Origin: Epiperipatus broadwayi
Lineage: Eukaryota; Onychophora; Udeonychophora; Euonychophora; Peripatidae
Assembly: GCA_028023455.1 (NCBI GenBank)
Contig: JAQFVV010000055.1
Coordinates: 3,998,030 to 4,062,029 of the forward strand
Length of the DNA stretch: 64,000 nucleotides
Reading direction: 5' to 3'
Each line of letters starts with the position of its first letter. The stretch's first letter is position 1. Below are positions 12,392-23,703 of the stretch, one piece after another. A program made the translations under genes and the position numbers. The notes beneath the pieces were generated by a model that did no database searches, had not been told where the DNA came from, and worked only from the letters and a program-made list of their open reading frames with translations.

Positions 12392-12879
12392 ATCAAAATT
12401 ATTCTTTAGTCCACTTTTTTTTATTGTAAGTAAAAGATTTTTTTATTTTATATATACATATTAAACTCCATAAATAATACTTGAATTTCAAAACACACCT
12501 TCGAACCAGTATGAAAAACAGAGGAAATACAGAAAGTTAAAAACTGAATACACTTCCAATGCAAAACACCAGATTCATGGAAGTCAGCCATTAGGAAAGA
12601 AAAAGCCATTAATTAATTATCAACATTTCAGAGAATGCTCATTTGCACATTATCAACACTCTGATTTAAAATGTTATCAGAAATAGCAAAAAGAATGGCT
12701 TTCTCATTTTTCCTTTGCTATTATTTCATAGATTCACAACATACAATGCACATCATACATAGATTTTTCCCCTAAAGTTTTGGCTGCCGTGAACCTGGTG
12801 TATGTATTGAAAATAAATTACAATGTTAATGTTTAATTTTGTATTTACTCTGTTTTGCTTGGTGAATGAGTGTTTTGTT
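12392..12879. other. Non-coding stretch
   Basis: No gene, RNA or clear repeat is seen. Confidence 0.45.
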
Positions 12880-13240
12880 ATATCACGTGATACCAGCCTA
12901 ATCCTACCCAAGCCATTAAACTACAATCCATCATCAAGTCAACCTCTATAAATAAAAGATAGATTTCCAATTTTCATTTTGCTCTTAGATCTAAGGATAG
13001 CCAAGAAAACTAATGGTTATTTTTGCCTATTTAATGGGATTTCTTTAAACTCCTAGGAATATAAAAATCTCAATCTGTTACAGTTCAATAATCAGCTTTC
13101 TTATCTATGTTAAGATCTTACACCAGAATGAAAAATGGAATCCACTTTGGTTGTCTTGACAACAGATTGTAGATTCATGATTTGGATAGACTTTGGCTGT
13201 TATCATGTGACTTACATCTATAAATTACCTATGTTCATGC
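12880..13240. mobile_element. Foldback element (family FB4)
   Basis: The left arm (CAAGTCAACCTCTATAAATA) and the right arm (GGTTGTCTTGACAACAG...CTTTGGCTG) are diverged inverted copies around a ~100-bp centre. The same GTCTTGACAACAG...TTTGGCTG arm recurs at 15340-15500, 31650-31875 and, inverted, at 32770-32900. Confidence 0.65.
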
Positions 13241-13499
13241 AAAATCATATATATATAAATAGAGAATGAATTATGAATTATATGAAGAGAAGCTACTGTG
13301 GCAAATTATCAAAATCAAAAATAATTTCCTGATCTTATTAACCTATTGCCTAGACTACAGCCTTTTGACACAAACCATAATTTGAATGCGTTAAAAAATA
13401 TTTAAACTAAATTACCACTGCTTTCCAGTGAGTGGTTAGCAATAATAAGCTTTTATCAATTCTAATATTGCTTAATTATATTTACCCTATTTACTATAT

Positions 13500-13725
13500 T
13501 TAATGCTGTCTAAAAACATATGTGCGTGTGTGCACATTTTATTTTGAAAGACTTAAAAGAAAATGCCTAATAATAATAACATTGCTAATATAAAACTATT
13601 TCTAGGTGTGTAGATATATATGAATGTATGCACACACGCACGTGTATGTGTGTACATTTTATTTTAAAATATTTAACAGGAAATCTCTAATAATAATAAC
13701 ATTAGTAATCATAATATATGTATAC
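13500..13725. repeat. Diverged direct duplication just upstream of the lectin-gene exon
   Basis: A unit containing GTGTGCACATTTTATTTT and CTAATAATAATAACATT recurs about 118 bp downstream. It sits in the intron directly before the acceptor at 13732. Its middle is a GT/AC-rich microsatellite. Confidence 0.65.
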
Positions 13726-13732
13726 TTTCTAG

Positions 13733-14465
13733 GTAACATGTAAAACGTACATTCGGCCTGTAATTAAAAAAAAACCAGTGCAATTTCAGTGGCAGTTTCA
13801 ATCCTTAGGTGATGATGATGATCTTAGCTCTCTTAAATTTTCATCTGGTGGTGGATCAAGCGCCAGCGCAAGTGCTAGTGCGAGTTCTGGGGGTAAAAGA
13901 ATTAAAGTTACTCAAGTAAGTGATAATGGGAGTCAAAAGCAGAGTCAATCCACCAGTATTGACAAGGGAGGAGTTAGAATAAGTTCCAGTAGCACCAAAC
14001 AACCCACTAGTCAAAAGAATGGAGTCATTAAAATCAAAATCTCAAATCCCTATGTGGCCCAGAAACCTATCAAAGAGGTTCAAACAGCAGCCCTTCCTGT
14101 CAAAAAGCCAGCAGTTCTCCAGCCAATGTTTTATCCTTTTATCCATTATGTTTATGCCTTACCCAATATAAAATTTACCCAAAATGAAGAAACCAAAAAG
14201 GATGCCCTTAAATTTTATCCGATTGTTAGTGCCAGTGCATCCGCTTCTTCGAGTTCTAGTTCCTCAGATGGAGCTCATACGCAAGTCGTGAGTGTAGATA
14301 CAGACGTTATTCCAGACACAACTGATACTGTTGATGATGATGATGATGATGAAGACACTCAAGTTCAAGTTCAAGCACCTATATATGTCACTTTTAAACC
14401 TAAAGGTAAAATGAATGTTGATGACGATGATGTGAAAATGTGCCAAGATGAAGGAGAAGGACAGA
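13733..14465 (+). CDS. Ser/Ala- and Asp-rich internal exon of a secreted lectin-like protein
   Basis: The open frame starts directly after a TATACTTTCTAG acceptor (phase 0) with VTCKTYIRPVIKKKP, so the exon begins before the GTG at 13778. It ends at a strong GTAAGT donor (14466), leaving phase 1. The 244-residue product is modular. A QFQWQFQSLG start is followed by DDDD, a G/S/A tract (SASASASASS), a Lys/Ser/Gln linker with several basic patches, a hydrophobic FYPFIHYVYALPN block, a second S/A/S tract, and an acidic run of seven to nine Asp/Glu. The intron to the next exon is about 4.1 kb, and the phase-1 end joins exactly to the phase-1 start at 18612. Ser/Ala and poly-Asp tracts are common in extracellular matrix, shell, silk and adhesive proteins; that role is inference. 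No upstream exon or signal peptide was found. Reading on past the donor gives a stop at 14496, which would be a shorter unspliced product. Confidence 0.75.
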
Positions 14466-14519
14466 GTAAGTTTCACTTAATAAATAAACATTCATAGTGT
14501 TTTTATCCCTACTTGCAGC

Positions 14520-14735
14520 TTAATGCAGTGGTAATTTGGTGAACTCAAGAGCTGAAAGTCCATCTATTGTAGCTCCACTCTGACATATCCAGTGATTGAA
14601 CATCACATAAACTTCTGAGCAGTGAACTGATTCTTTTTATAATAAATGAGATTGAGCTTTAATCAGAGACCTTTAGCTCTTAAGTCTGTCATTTTATCAT
14701 TGAGCTAACCTGCACAGGGAATTTTTTGCATGCAT
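14520..14735. repeat. SINE remnants in the lectin-gene intron
   Basis: 14523-14640 resembles the 23390-23510 and 24100-24200 repeats (AGTGGTAA..., ...CCAGTG). 14655-14720 read on the minus strand has a TTAGCTCAATGAT A-box-like and a decayed B-box-like stretch. Both are old tRNA-derived copies. Confidence 0.4.
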
Positions 14736-16190
14736 TTATAGTAATATGTTATAATACCAATATGTATTAATTTACATATGCATATTTTCCCAGAGTTTTA
14801 TGTCTCCCACCCTCTCTTTCTACATTCTCTCTCTTTCTTGAATAGAATCATGTACTAACTTAAGTATTAAAAATTATTATTAGATGATGGAAGGGGGACC
14901 TGGCAGAATTTTCAGGATCATCTGAAAAAACCCTTGTTTGAGAGTAAAGTACTGTGTAGTGATAAAATGATTATTTTTTGTTGTGACTGATATGGATGAT
15001 TATATATTTTTATATACCCTTTTATGGTTTGATTACCTCATTTTCTCAGCCTTGGGCAGTTTATCTTCATTTGTTACTGTCTTACTAGGATGTGGTTAGA
15101 GTTTCCTGAATATAAAATTACAAATGAAAAACTCCATATATAAAATATTTTCATCTGTAACATTTGTTACATGTTAAATCACAATATACATTATATATAA
15201 ACATCCCTCTCAAATGCTCTGTTTTTTTAGCAATGCTGCCTTGTGAATAAAGATAAATTCTGAATTTCAAACACCATGGCCAAGATTGCCAGTAACTTAT
15301 CAATTACTACTAATTGACAATCTCAATATATACAATTCACTGCTTGATAGCCACAGCTTAATAAATCATTAGACTGTTTTTGTCAATGCAACCTCAGGAT
15401 GAATCAATTTTATTTATACGGGTCATCTTGACAACAGGTTATAGATATTTTATTGATTTATTAAGCTTTGGCTATTGTGTTGTGAATTACATTGGAAAAC
15501 TAATTAATTATTGGCTCATTATGATATATAATATTAGAAAGTTTTCAGGGCAAATATTTTATGAACGCATATTTGGAATGAACATCTCCAAGCTCCATAT
15601 CAAAATAAGATGTGGTGTGTGACATCTGCTTTTTTATGTACAAAATTAACAGCCAAACATTACTGCTATGCTAACATTTTGAGATGCTTTTGTTCCAAAT
15701 GTGCTTTCAAATATATATCCAAGTTATCTTGCTGCTACCTTTTTATGTTAGATATAAACTCAATCCTGTGACCAATTTTTAATTTTTTAGTTTTTATTCA
15801 GAAAATTCAGAAACAGGCATACCCAGAACAAATATTTTTTATGCTAACATAGAAGGGGAATTTAAAATAACTGGAATCATTCTCAGGTTTTCACACCTGT
15901 TGTAGTATATGCTTTAGCTGTTACATACTTCTTGCAGGTACCCTTCTGCATTGATATGCTGAATGATATCACTCTGTGAAATTGTGGTGCCACTCGCAAA
16001 TTTTTTTGTAAAATGCATTTTCCATATTTGTCAATCTTTTTATAATTGTTGAAATGTTTGGAAAATTAATGCTGATTCCTTTTTTTATATATATACAAAT
16101 GGCATTTTTCTTTCGGATTTACTTTGTAACAGTTTATTTGCAAGGTCTGAAACATTTACGTGATGTGGTAAAATCTAAATATCTCATTTT
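14736..16190. other. Lectin-gene intron, first part
   Basis: No gene is seen. A foldback of the FB4 family is recognisable at about 15340-15500, where AGCCACAGCTTAATAAATC is answered by GATTTATTAAGCTTTGGCT. The rest is unique A+T-rich DNA. Confidence 0.5.
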
Positions 16191-16205
16191 GTACAAAGAA
16201 AGAAT

Positions 16206-16940
16206 AATATAGAGTATATGAGCACAGACTTTCAGATGACCCATCACTCTCCACTCTATCTAATAATACTGATACACTCAAGCACATATATGCTGAAAAG
16301 ATAAATAATCACCAATATACGTATTTCATGCTAAACCAGCAATCATCAGTCGGTCCAGATTATCATCTCCCACACATATATACTATAAGTGCTCAGAAAT
16401 ATATTAAGATAGACAATCTTCATACTTTAATGGACAGGCTCCAATCTACTACTCACTCCAACTCTTCAACCGTCCATCCAATTGAAAATCTGATGATGGA
16501 ATGCTCAAAATGGATTATGTCCTGTACATGTGGGGTTCAGATTGGCCTTAGGTCAGCATGGGTGTGACAAGAATCTCGGCCTCAGGGTGGCCTTTGAGCA
16601 TTCCATCATCAGATTTTCAATTGGGTGGACGGTTGAAGAGTTGGAGTGTGTAGTAGATTGGAGCCTGTCCATTAAAGTATGAAGATTGTCTATCTTAATA
16701 TATATCTGAGCACTTATAGTATATATGTGTGTGAGATGATAATCTGGACCAACTGATGATTGCTGGTTTAGCATGAAATAGGTATATTGGTGATTATTTA
16801 TCTTTTCAGCATATATGTGCTTGAGTGTATCAGTGTTATTAGATAGAGTGGAGAGTGATGGGTCATCTGAAAGTCTGTGCTCATATACCCTATATTACAT
16901 ATATAGACACAGGTATATAATAGGCCTGTGTTTCAGTTAT
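16206..16940. mobile_element. Foldback element FB1 with 14-bp target duplication
   Basis: Arms of about 300 bp (16210-16510 and 16592-16893) are nearly perfect reverse complements around an ~80-bp centre. The right arm plus centre equals a full reverse-oriented copy of the single element at 40470-40905; the left arm is a truncated opposed copy. The internal signature CATCAGTTGGTCCAGAT is shared with all other FB1 copies. TACAAAGAAAGAAT occurs directly before (16192-16205) and after (16941-16954), a target-site duplication. The two open frames in the arms are by-products. Confidence 0.9.
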
Positions 16941-17199
16941 TACAAAGAAAGAATTTTTAATCTCTTTGTATGGACTTAGAACTGATGGGAAAACTGATAG
17001 AAGTGTTAAATGTATCACTTTACACATGTTTTTGATTTCTTCGAAATGTGACAAATTGGTTTAGATCAGTGCATTGCTTTAAATAGACTATAGTTTTTAA
17101 AGTGATTTAATTTGTAACATCTAAAAATAAATATACCATTTTTTATTATAAAATTCCGGTTATTTTATCCCCCCCCCTGCATATTATGATTTTATATAT

Positions 17200-17900
17200 T
17201 AAAGAGGGTAATGCAATTGAAGCTTCAAGTACTCTAAAATTTGAACCCAAGTCATCTATATATATATATAAATAATAATTTACATTGGTAAATATTTATA
17301 TGTAATGTTTTCAGATTAAGTCCTTGCAATTGTTTAAATGTAATAAAATAGCCCTCTAGTGTCAGAAAATGATAATACATTTTACAGTTAAAAAGATACC
17401 TCTTTAACATCATCCTTTTTCATATATCAGAATTATTTCAATCAGAAATTAATTTCTAAACGTTCTGATTGATTAAAAAATTAGTCCCTTCTAGCAAAAC
17501 CATTAATGACAATCCTCTTGATATATGAAGGAAGATGAAGTTAAAGAGATATCTTTTTAAATTTTAAATACTCAATTTCTGATACTAGAGGGCCATTCAA
17601 TTACATTTAAACAATTGCAATGAATTAATCTCAAAACATTACCTACATAAACATCCATGTTGATAAAAAAGTTAAAGCTTCAGAAACTTCAAATACCTTT
17701 AGATTTAAATCCAAACACATGACCGACTTCTGATTTTGAGCTTTTATTTAGAAATGAACCAATTCTAAAACAAATATTGCCTATTGCTTATATATATGAT
17801 TAGATTGCAAAGAAGCTAATGCAAATGAAATTCAAGCAATCTGAGACTTAAATTTAGATCGCCAACATATAATTATATATGCATGTACATGTATGTATAT
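17200..17900. repeat. Inverted repeat with flanking diverged direct copies
   Basis: The arms at about 17300-17430 and 17520-17660 are inverted: TTGCAATTGTTTAAATGTAA and CCCTCTAGTGTCAG are answered by CTGATACTAGAGGG and TTACATTTAAACAATTGCAA. Outside the arms, a motif of the type AAGCTTCAAGTACTCTAAA recurs loosely at 17220, 17680 and 17830. Confidence 0.7.
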
Positions 17901-17999
17901 ACATACACACAATGTAAACTAACAAAAAGGTATATGGTTTTTTCTCCAGCACTATTTCTAAATTAATTAATGTGTTCCAAAGTTACATAGTTTAATTGC

Positions 18000-18400
18000 T
18001 TGTCACAAAAGTTTATAAGGCAGTCGCATATCTGGATAACAAGTTACAAAAAAAAATGTCACAGTTTATTTCACCACTTCGTAATTTATGTTTAGTAATC
18101 TCCCTACTATCACAAACCCCCAAATCACTAGAAGACATTACTGCATCTCATGGCTTCACTTTCACAAACAGTTTGAATCATTTCAGATATCTGAAAAGCA
18201 GTTTTCCCCAATTTGAAACAAAATGCATTGTTAGCATATTGTTTTGTTGTGGGTTAATATACGAAAAAGTGCTGTCACATTTAGTGTCATAACTCACTAT
18301 CTAGACACACAAGTGCTTTAAAATTTTTGTGGTAAATAGTTAAACTATGTTGCTATGTAACTTATGCACTGAATTCAAAAATGATATTTCAGCCATCTTA
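18000..18400. repeat. Dispersed repeat, copy 1 of 3
   Basis: The block around 18180-18370 (CAATTTGAAACAAAATGC..., a GTCATAACTC block, TAGTTAAACTATGT) resembles 23090-23240 and 31060-31215. A 98-codon open frame lies over it; repetition argues against a gene. Confidence 0.5.
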
Positions 18401-18611
18401 GAGAGAAAACCAGTTACCTTTTCATTTAGGAACACTGTTTATGTATGAAATTGTATCTTTTAGCAACTTACCAAAGTGTATGTTTAAATATTTTCCATTT
18501 TTTAATTGACTATTTATTTTAAAAATATTCTGCATTAAATTAATATCACTATTATTCAATATTATCTAATAAAATTATTTTTCCTTTTATATATATATAA
18601 TATTTGTTTAG

Positions 18612-18910
18612 GTTTAATTAAAACACAAGTATTTTGTGAAAGTGATATCGCAGAACTCAGCTGTGAAAACAATAAAACTTTACATATTCTTCAAGCAAAT
18701 TTTGAACGAATATCCCATGATATTTGTCCTGAAGAAGTTCCTTATTTAAGTGGTTTGAACCAAAATTGTTCTAAATCTGTTCTGGAAGAAGTAAAGAAAA
18801 TCTGCGCAGGTCAAAAAACTTGCAACTTGAAAGTACAAACATTTCAAGATGGCAGTCCATGCGATGGCAGAAGTCGATATCTTCAATTAATGTACAAATG
18901 TGAATGTTAG
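18612..18910 (+). CDS. Terminal exon encoding an SUEL/rhamnose-binding-lectin-like domain
   Basis: The exon follows a TATTTGTTTAG acceptor. Joined to the phase-1 end of the 13733-14465 exon, it reads S-LIKTQVFCESDIAELSCEN and ends at TAG 18908-18910. The 99 residues cover one complete SUEL-type galactose-binding lectin domain. Its landmarks are CESD near the start, LSC, the ILQAN turn, ICP, NC, KKICAGQKTC, then SPCDGRSRYLQL and a final YKCEC. The eight canonical cysteines are all in place, plus one extra near the end. The usual YGR after AN is replaced by FER, and the usual DPC is SPC, so sugar specificity may differ from classic rhamnose binders or be lost. Family knowledge: such domains are extracellular and bind L-rhamnose or galactose. 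The protein would end with the lectin directly after an acidic Ser-rich stalk. No convincing AATAAA lies close downstream. Confidence 0.82.
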
Positions 18911-19224
18911 GTAACTAATTAAAAATTTTTGTATTTTGAAAACTTGACCCTTATTAGTAATAATTTGTATTATAGCAAATATCTGTTATTTTTTCCCGGC
19001 ATATACAGGTATATTATTTTTTCAAGGTACTCACTATTTATAAGAAATGTCTAGAATACACGTACTTTTCTCTATAATATTAAGCTGCACTATTAAGAAT
19101 AACATGCATACCTATGTTTGTAACAGATATATATTATAAATTATATTTTCAGGAGCATGTGATTATTACTGTTTTTCCATCTAGTTGTATCATGTGCTAT
19201 TTTGTTGAAACCTTTGTATTTTAA

Positions 19225-19495
19225 TTTTATTTCATTAAACATGGTCACTCCAAAAACATGGTTTATAAAACATCATAAGCCCATGATAATGAAGATTTTT
19301 ATGGATGTATGGTGTTTTTATAAATCAAGTTTTTGGAGCAATCATGTTTAATAAAATAATATATATGTAATTTTGTAATTAAATATTAATAAATACAGTA
19401 ACATAAAGTTTTTTAAAGTTGTTCTTTATATATATTTATTTTTTCTGTGTTTATTAATATTTAATTACAAGATTACATATATAAAACTTCAAAAA
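19225..19495. repeat. Two adjacent palindromes
   Basis: The first (about 19235-19350) has arms AAACATGGTCACTCCAAAAA and TTTTTGGAGCAATCATGTTT. The second (about 19370-19490) has arms TAATTAAATATTAATAAATA and its complement around TATTTATTTTTTCTG. Both look like small MITEs just downstream of the lectin gene. Confidence 0.75.
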
Positions 19496-19549
19496 TATAC
19501 AGATATCAAATAAGAATATCATTACATATATATATATATATATTGTGTG

Positions 19550-19960
19550 TGTGTTATATAATGGGCGTTAATAGCTCTTAACAAGCTTTTCTGAATATTC
19601 CTATCCCCAGACTGTTTTCTAGCTATGGATGTCATCAATGAGGCACTAGGATATTTAGATCTAAAAATACCAATTAAAGTCCAGCATTTATCTAATTAGT
19701 CTGGAAAAAACAAACAGCCATATGGAACTGAACTAAGTTCAGATACATCATATATTAATAGGTTTAGCAATATAACATCCCAAAGCCTCAAGATCAAAAC
19801 TACATAGATGTTTGGAAAAACTTGTTAAAAGGTATTAACGCTCATTATATAATATCTGTATTACAAGCTTATTAAATTAAGTCACATGATGTATGACTTT
19901 ATTTCCTTGCAATATATATATATGAGAGAAAAAAAATTTGGAGAGACAGCAACTCTAATT
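19550..19960. mobile_element. Foldback element (family FB2), copy 1
   Basis: The left end ATATAATGGGCGTTAATAGC is answered at about 19835-19855 by GGTATTAACGCTCATTATAT. The interior contains AGATCTAAAAATACCAA, shared with 31935-32225, 42480-42960 and 53522-54070. Confidence 0.75.
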
Positions 19961-20990
19961 GCTCTGTTTCAAATGTTTATTGTTCGTTTGCCATGTTCAT
20001 GATTATTGACGAAGCATTTTGCAGTCTGTATATATTTAAGTTACAAACTATCATTAGTTGCCTTGGGATGAAGACATCCATCAACATCTATGTACCAAGT
20101 GCTCGTCTTAAGACAGATTATTTGACCTACAGTAATTCCGTAAGTTATCCAATTACAATATAGTTAAAGACTAGTTTTATTATCAATCAAGGCATGTTTA
20201 TTTATTATATATCGGATGAGATTATGACCTGGACCAACTAAAGAATGCTGGTTTTGCATAAAAAACCACTCAGGATGTCTTTTTCGGTTATCATTATTTA
20301 TAAATTTAAAGAATGTGTTTTCAGGTAGAACTTTTAAGCCCATCTAATAACAACATATTGAACATAAAGCAAGAGAGATGAAGTCAAGTTATTATATATG
20401 CCTTTTTATTGAAAACACTTGAAAAGTGAAGGTTGTCTGAAAATGAGTGCATAATAAAGAGGTTAATTCTGACTTTCTACACTGATGAATGGTGAAGTAG
20501 AGATGAGAAAGCATTGATAAAACCAAAACTTATATATATATACATACACACATATAATACAATACCTCCATAGCTTTAATATATATATATAAATCGAATG
20601 CTATATATATATATATTCATGGATTCATTAAAAACCAGTCAACACTTAGACAATGCTAATATCAATAACAATCAATAATCTCAAACTGTTGTCAAGGCAA
20701 CCTCGTTTTAACAATAAACATCCTATGTTAATATTTAGGTTTTTAATGCAAAACAAATAAATTTTTAATTTATAATAACTACTCAATATATTTTTGACAT
20801 TGAGCTTCGTATGATTATCCAGGAAAAATTAATCCATAACTTATTACTAGAAAACTTATGTTGCATATAAATGTTTTTCTCTTTATGTTACAATGATTGC
20901 TTAGTTACCTAATCATTGCTATATTTTATTCATGGCACTATCAGCATTTTCTTTCTATGAAAAAAGGATAATCAAATGGTTTTATTCCTT
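19961..20990. other. Non-coding mosaic of repeat fragments
   Basis: 20210-20262 is an FB1 scrap (GGACCAACTAAAGAATGC). 20627-20705 is a solo copy of the unit of the 56985-57285 element (AACCAGTCAACACTTAGACA...TGTTGTCAAGGCAAC). AT/AC microsatellites lie at 20530-20615. No gene. Confidence 0.55.
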
Positions 20991-20994
20991 GGGA

Positions 20995-21225
20995 GTCCTT
21001 AAATGGGTCGAGTGCCAGAACTGAATTCAGTTCAAGTACTCTAAGCTCCAGAATCTAGCATTCTATTATTGGACTAAACAATGTATGGCATTTTAAATGG
21101 ATTTCTTGCTCAAGACTTTATAAGAAGTTTGGACACCAAAAGGGCCAGAATTGGGTTTGATCCAATGATTTTACACTCCACACTTCGATAATCTATCACT
21201 GTACTAAACCACACAGAGCATTTCA
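20995..21225 (-). repeat. Two diverged tRNA-like SINE copies, minus strand
   Basis: Read on the minus strand, 21060-21000 and 21215-21140 both end in motifs of the type TTGAACTGAATTCAG / TTGGATCAAACCCAA. They resemble the + strand copies near 41640 and 41990 and carry weak B boxes. Confidence 0.45.
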
Positions 21226-21589
21226 AGTGGTTATATTGCTCAAAAGTTCATCAGAAGGTCAATGACTATACTAGTACTGAAATTGTTTTGCATGACAAGT
21301 TACCCTGCACAAAACTACCAGGGCTTTTTTTTTCTACTGCCAAACTCGATGCAAACAATTTTAATTTTTCGAGTAGTTACTTTTCTTTTTCATGTGTCAA
21401 AAAAAATAAACATTTGTATGAAAACTTCCTTAAATCTATTATAGAGATATATATTTGTGGTTTTATTCACATTGCTGTATTAGAGGTTTTTCATGGTAAA
21501 TTGCTGTATGCATCTGGACTTTTACATCGAATGGATGGTCTGGAGAAACAGTTTTACCTTCAGTGTTATTGATGAAACTGTTGAATATT

Positions 21590-21780
21590 ATAACTTTATT
21601 CTTCTTACTGCATTTCCAAATCCATGTAATATTATTACCATCTATGTTCTTTATTACTTTTTACAATGCTTTTTTACAACCTATTATTGACATTTTCGAT
21701 TGTTTTAGAAGTTCTGAAGAAGATTGCTGGGGCAATCAAAACCAACAATAGTGGATTGTAAAAAAAGTATTATAAAAAGT
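21590..21780. repeat. Dispersed repeat with CTGAAGA hairpin motif
   Basis: TTCTTACTGCATTTCCAAAT and the following block match 10335-10440. The block ends with CTGAAGA, a perfect GATTGC/GCAATC hairpin and AAAAC (21713-21743). A shared AGTGGATTGTAAAAAAAGTA tail also appears at 29670. The overlapping short open frames are by-products. Confidence 0.5.
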
Positions 21781-22183
21781 AATAAATTATTGTCTAAAAT
21801 TACTTGAAAACCAAGAGCCCACATTAAAATTTCATTCAATCACGTTCTTAATTCTATTTCTGTCTTTGAATACATAACATAAATATTCATGGTTGTGATT
21901 TCTTCCATGTTTTATTTTCTATTTTACACTGCAATTAAAACTCTTCATTCACCTACATAAAATGAAGTCTCTAAAAAATGCAGAAATGTAATCTATATCA
22001 GATCTGTATATCTATGAAAGTGAATTAGCCTTGGGTTTGAAATCTTTGGGTTTTTCACTATTTCCAATTATTAACTTGAATTGTGTAACACAGTAAAAAA
22101 TACCTTCTAGTTACGTAAATGCATTAGTTCCAGCTTTCAATCCTAATCTTCAATGATAAAAGCAAAATTTAAAATCGATCAAC

Positions 22184-22540
22184 AGGTGATGGTTTTATAG
22201 CACTACATTAATTGGTGTTATTGATTACCCAAGCTAACAATAGATGGCTTCATAGTAAGTTGAAAAGAACTGCTTTTGAAAGCATATGAGTGATATTATA
22301 GCACTATATCATCTGGTGTCCATTGATTACTCAAGCTAACAATAGATGGCTCTAGAGTAGAGTCAAGAGAACTGCTCTTGGAAGCATGTGAGTGATACTA
22401 TAGCACTTATACCATCTGGTAAAAATTGGTTACTCAACTCTTGGTTAGATGTTCGAGAAGAGGGTAATGAGAACTGCTACGGCTTACAATAGACAGTTTT
22501 AGAGTAGTTAAGAGAACTGATCTTGGAAGCATATGAGTAA
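22184..22540. repeat. Degenerate tandem repeat, about 104-bp unit, 3.4 copies
   Basis: GTGATGGTTTTATAGCAC, GTGATATTATAGCAC and GTGATACTATAGCAC recur about 104 bp apart. Each is followed by a GATTACTCAAGCTAACAATAGATGG-like block (typed here only in outline) related to the FB3 arm. The array appears built from FB3 arm sequence. Confidence 0.75.
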
Positions 22541-23390
22541 GCATATAAAAAGGTTGTTGATTTATTAATATAATAGGTACTTATTTTAACCATTTTTTTA
22601 TTAAACCTATTAAATATTTTTTCTACTCTTTTTATTTATTTGATTCATAGTTGAATAAGTAATAATTTGGAATTGAAATATTTTGTGCCCTTCAAGTTTA
22701 AGGATTGTTGAAATGTTTGATTATGAGTGAATAATCCTCTAATGTTAATAGGCTTTACTGTCATGCATTAACCTAGATTATCATCAGGTCTCCTAGCAAA
22801 GTGATCCAGGAAATAACACAGTGCATTCTGGGTATCACTCCAAGTTACCTAAAATGCATTCTCTGAATCAATGGATGTGTAACTTATCAACATGGGTTAT
22901 CCATTCTCCATGAAAAGTTTAGCAGATCTGGATTACAATTTATGGCATGAAATGTGACAGTGCACTTCACACCTTCATAGATCATCTTCATTGATTTGCC
23001 CGTCATCATATATCTTACAAACCGTTTGAAGACGTTCTCGAAACTTATGGTTTTACTGCCACATGCAGTTTGAACCATTCAAACCTTTCAGTCACAATTC
23101 TGCCCAATTTAAAACAAAATTTAATATTAGTGCTTGTTCCATCAGTAATTATGGTATGCAGCACATATCTAACTCAAAATTTACACACATTAGCATCTTA
23201 AAGTAGTTAATAGTTAACTATGTCACTTCATAATACATGTATTGTTTCAAAAATGTAGTAATGTTGATGTAACCAGTCCTTTTCTTACTAGGACACAATG
23301 AATATTCAAAATTGTAATGTCCAGCAGTTCGAAAAAGATATCATTTTGTAACATTTGTAGAATGCTACTGAATATTCTAATATATTTTTT
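22541..23390. other. Non-coding stretch with dispersed repeat copy 2
   Basis: 23090-23240 (CAATTTAAAACAAAATTTAA, later TTAACTATGTCACTTCATAA) matches 18190-18370 and 31060-31230. No gene. Confidence 0.5.
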
Positions 23391-23510
23391 GACGTCCATG
23401 ATTTGGCCAGTAGGTGAGCAGTACACTCTGGAGCTCAAAGTCCATGGCTTGCAGCCCTGATCAGTCACTTCCAGTGCTCATACTTCTTACGAGTTACTGA
23501 GTAATAAAAT
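23390..23510 (+). repeat. SINE-like repeat ending in TACTGAGTAATAAA
   Basis: GGTGAGCAGTACACTCTGGA and a following CCAGTGCTCATACTTCTTAC block resemble the 24100-24200 and 41940-42060 repeats. Probably tRNA-derived, but the boxes are decayed. Confidence 0.4.
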
Positions 23511-23703
23511 TCTCATATATTTAAGTTGCATTTTTAGAGAGCAAGTAACCCGAAGAGGAACAGCCTACATGCAACTAATATTATCGAAGTAAAAATATAA
23601 CTTAATGAAATATTCTATCTTTTAATATACTAAAATAAATATGCAGTTATACTATATTCTTCTATATATTTTAAATAATATAAAGGCTATACTTTATTAT
23701 ATC

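Noticed and set aside
16328-16774. Two nearly identical ~75-codon open frames on opposite strands (also at 40589-40810)
   Set aside because: They are translations of the FB1 foldback arms. Their conservation comes from the repeat, with no start context or protein signature.
18000-18292. 98-codon open frame just upstream of the lectin exon
   Set aside because: Much of it belongs to a dispersed repeat also at 23090 and 31060, and it does not join in phase to the lectin exon.
21262-21751. Overlapping small open frames in several phases
   Set aside because: They overlap one another and lie on a dispersed repeat shared with 10335-10440.
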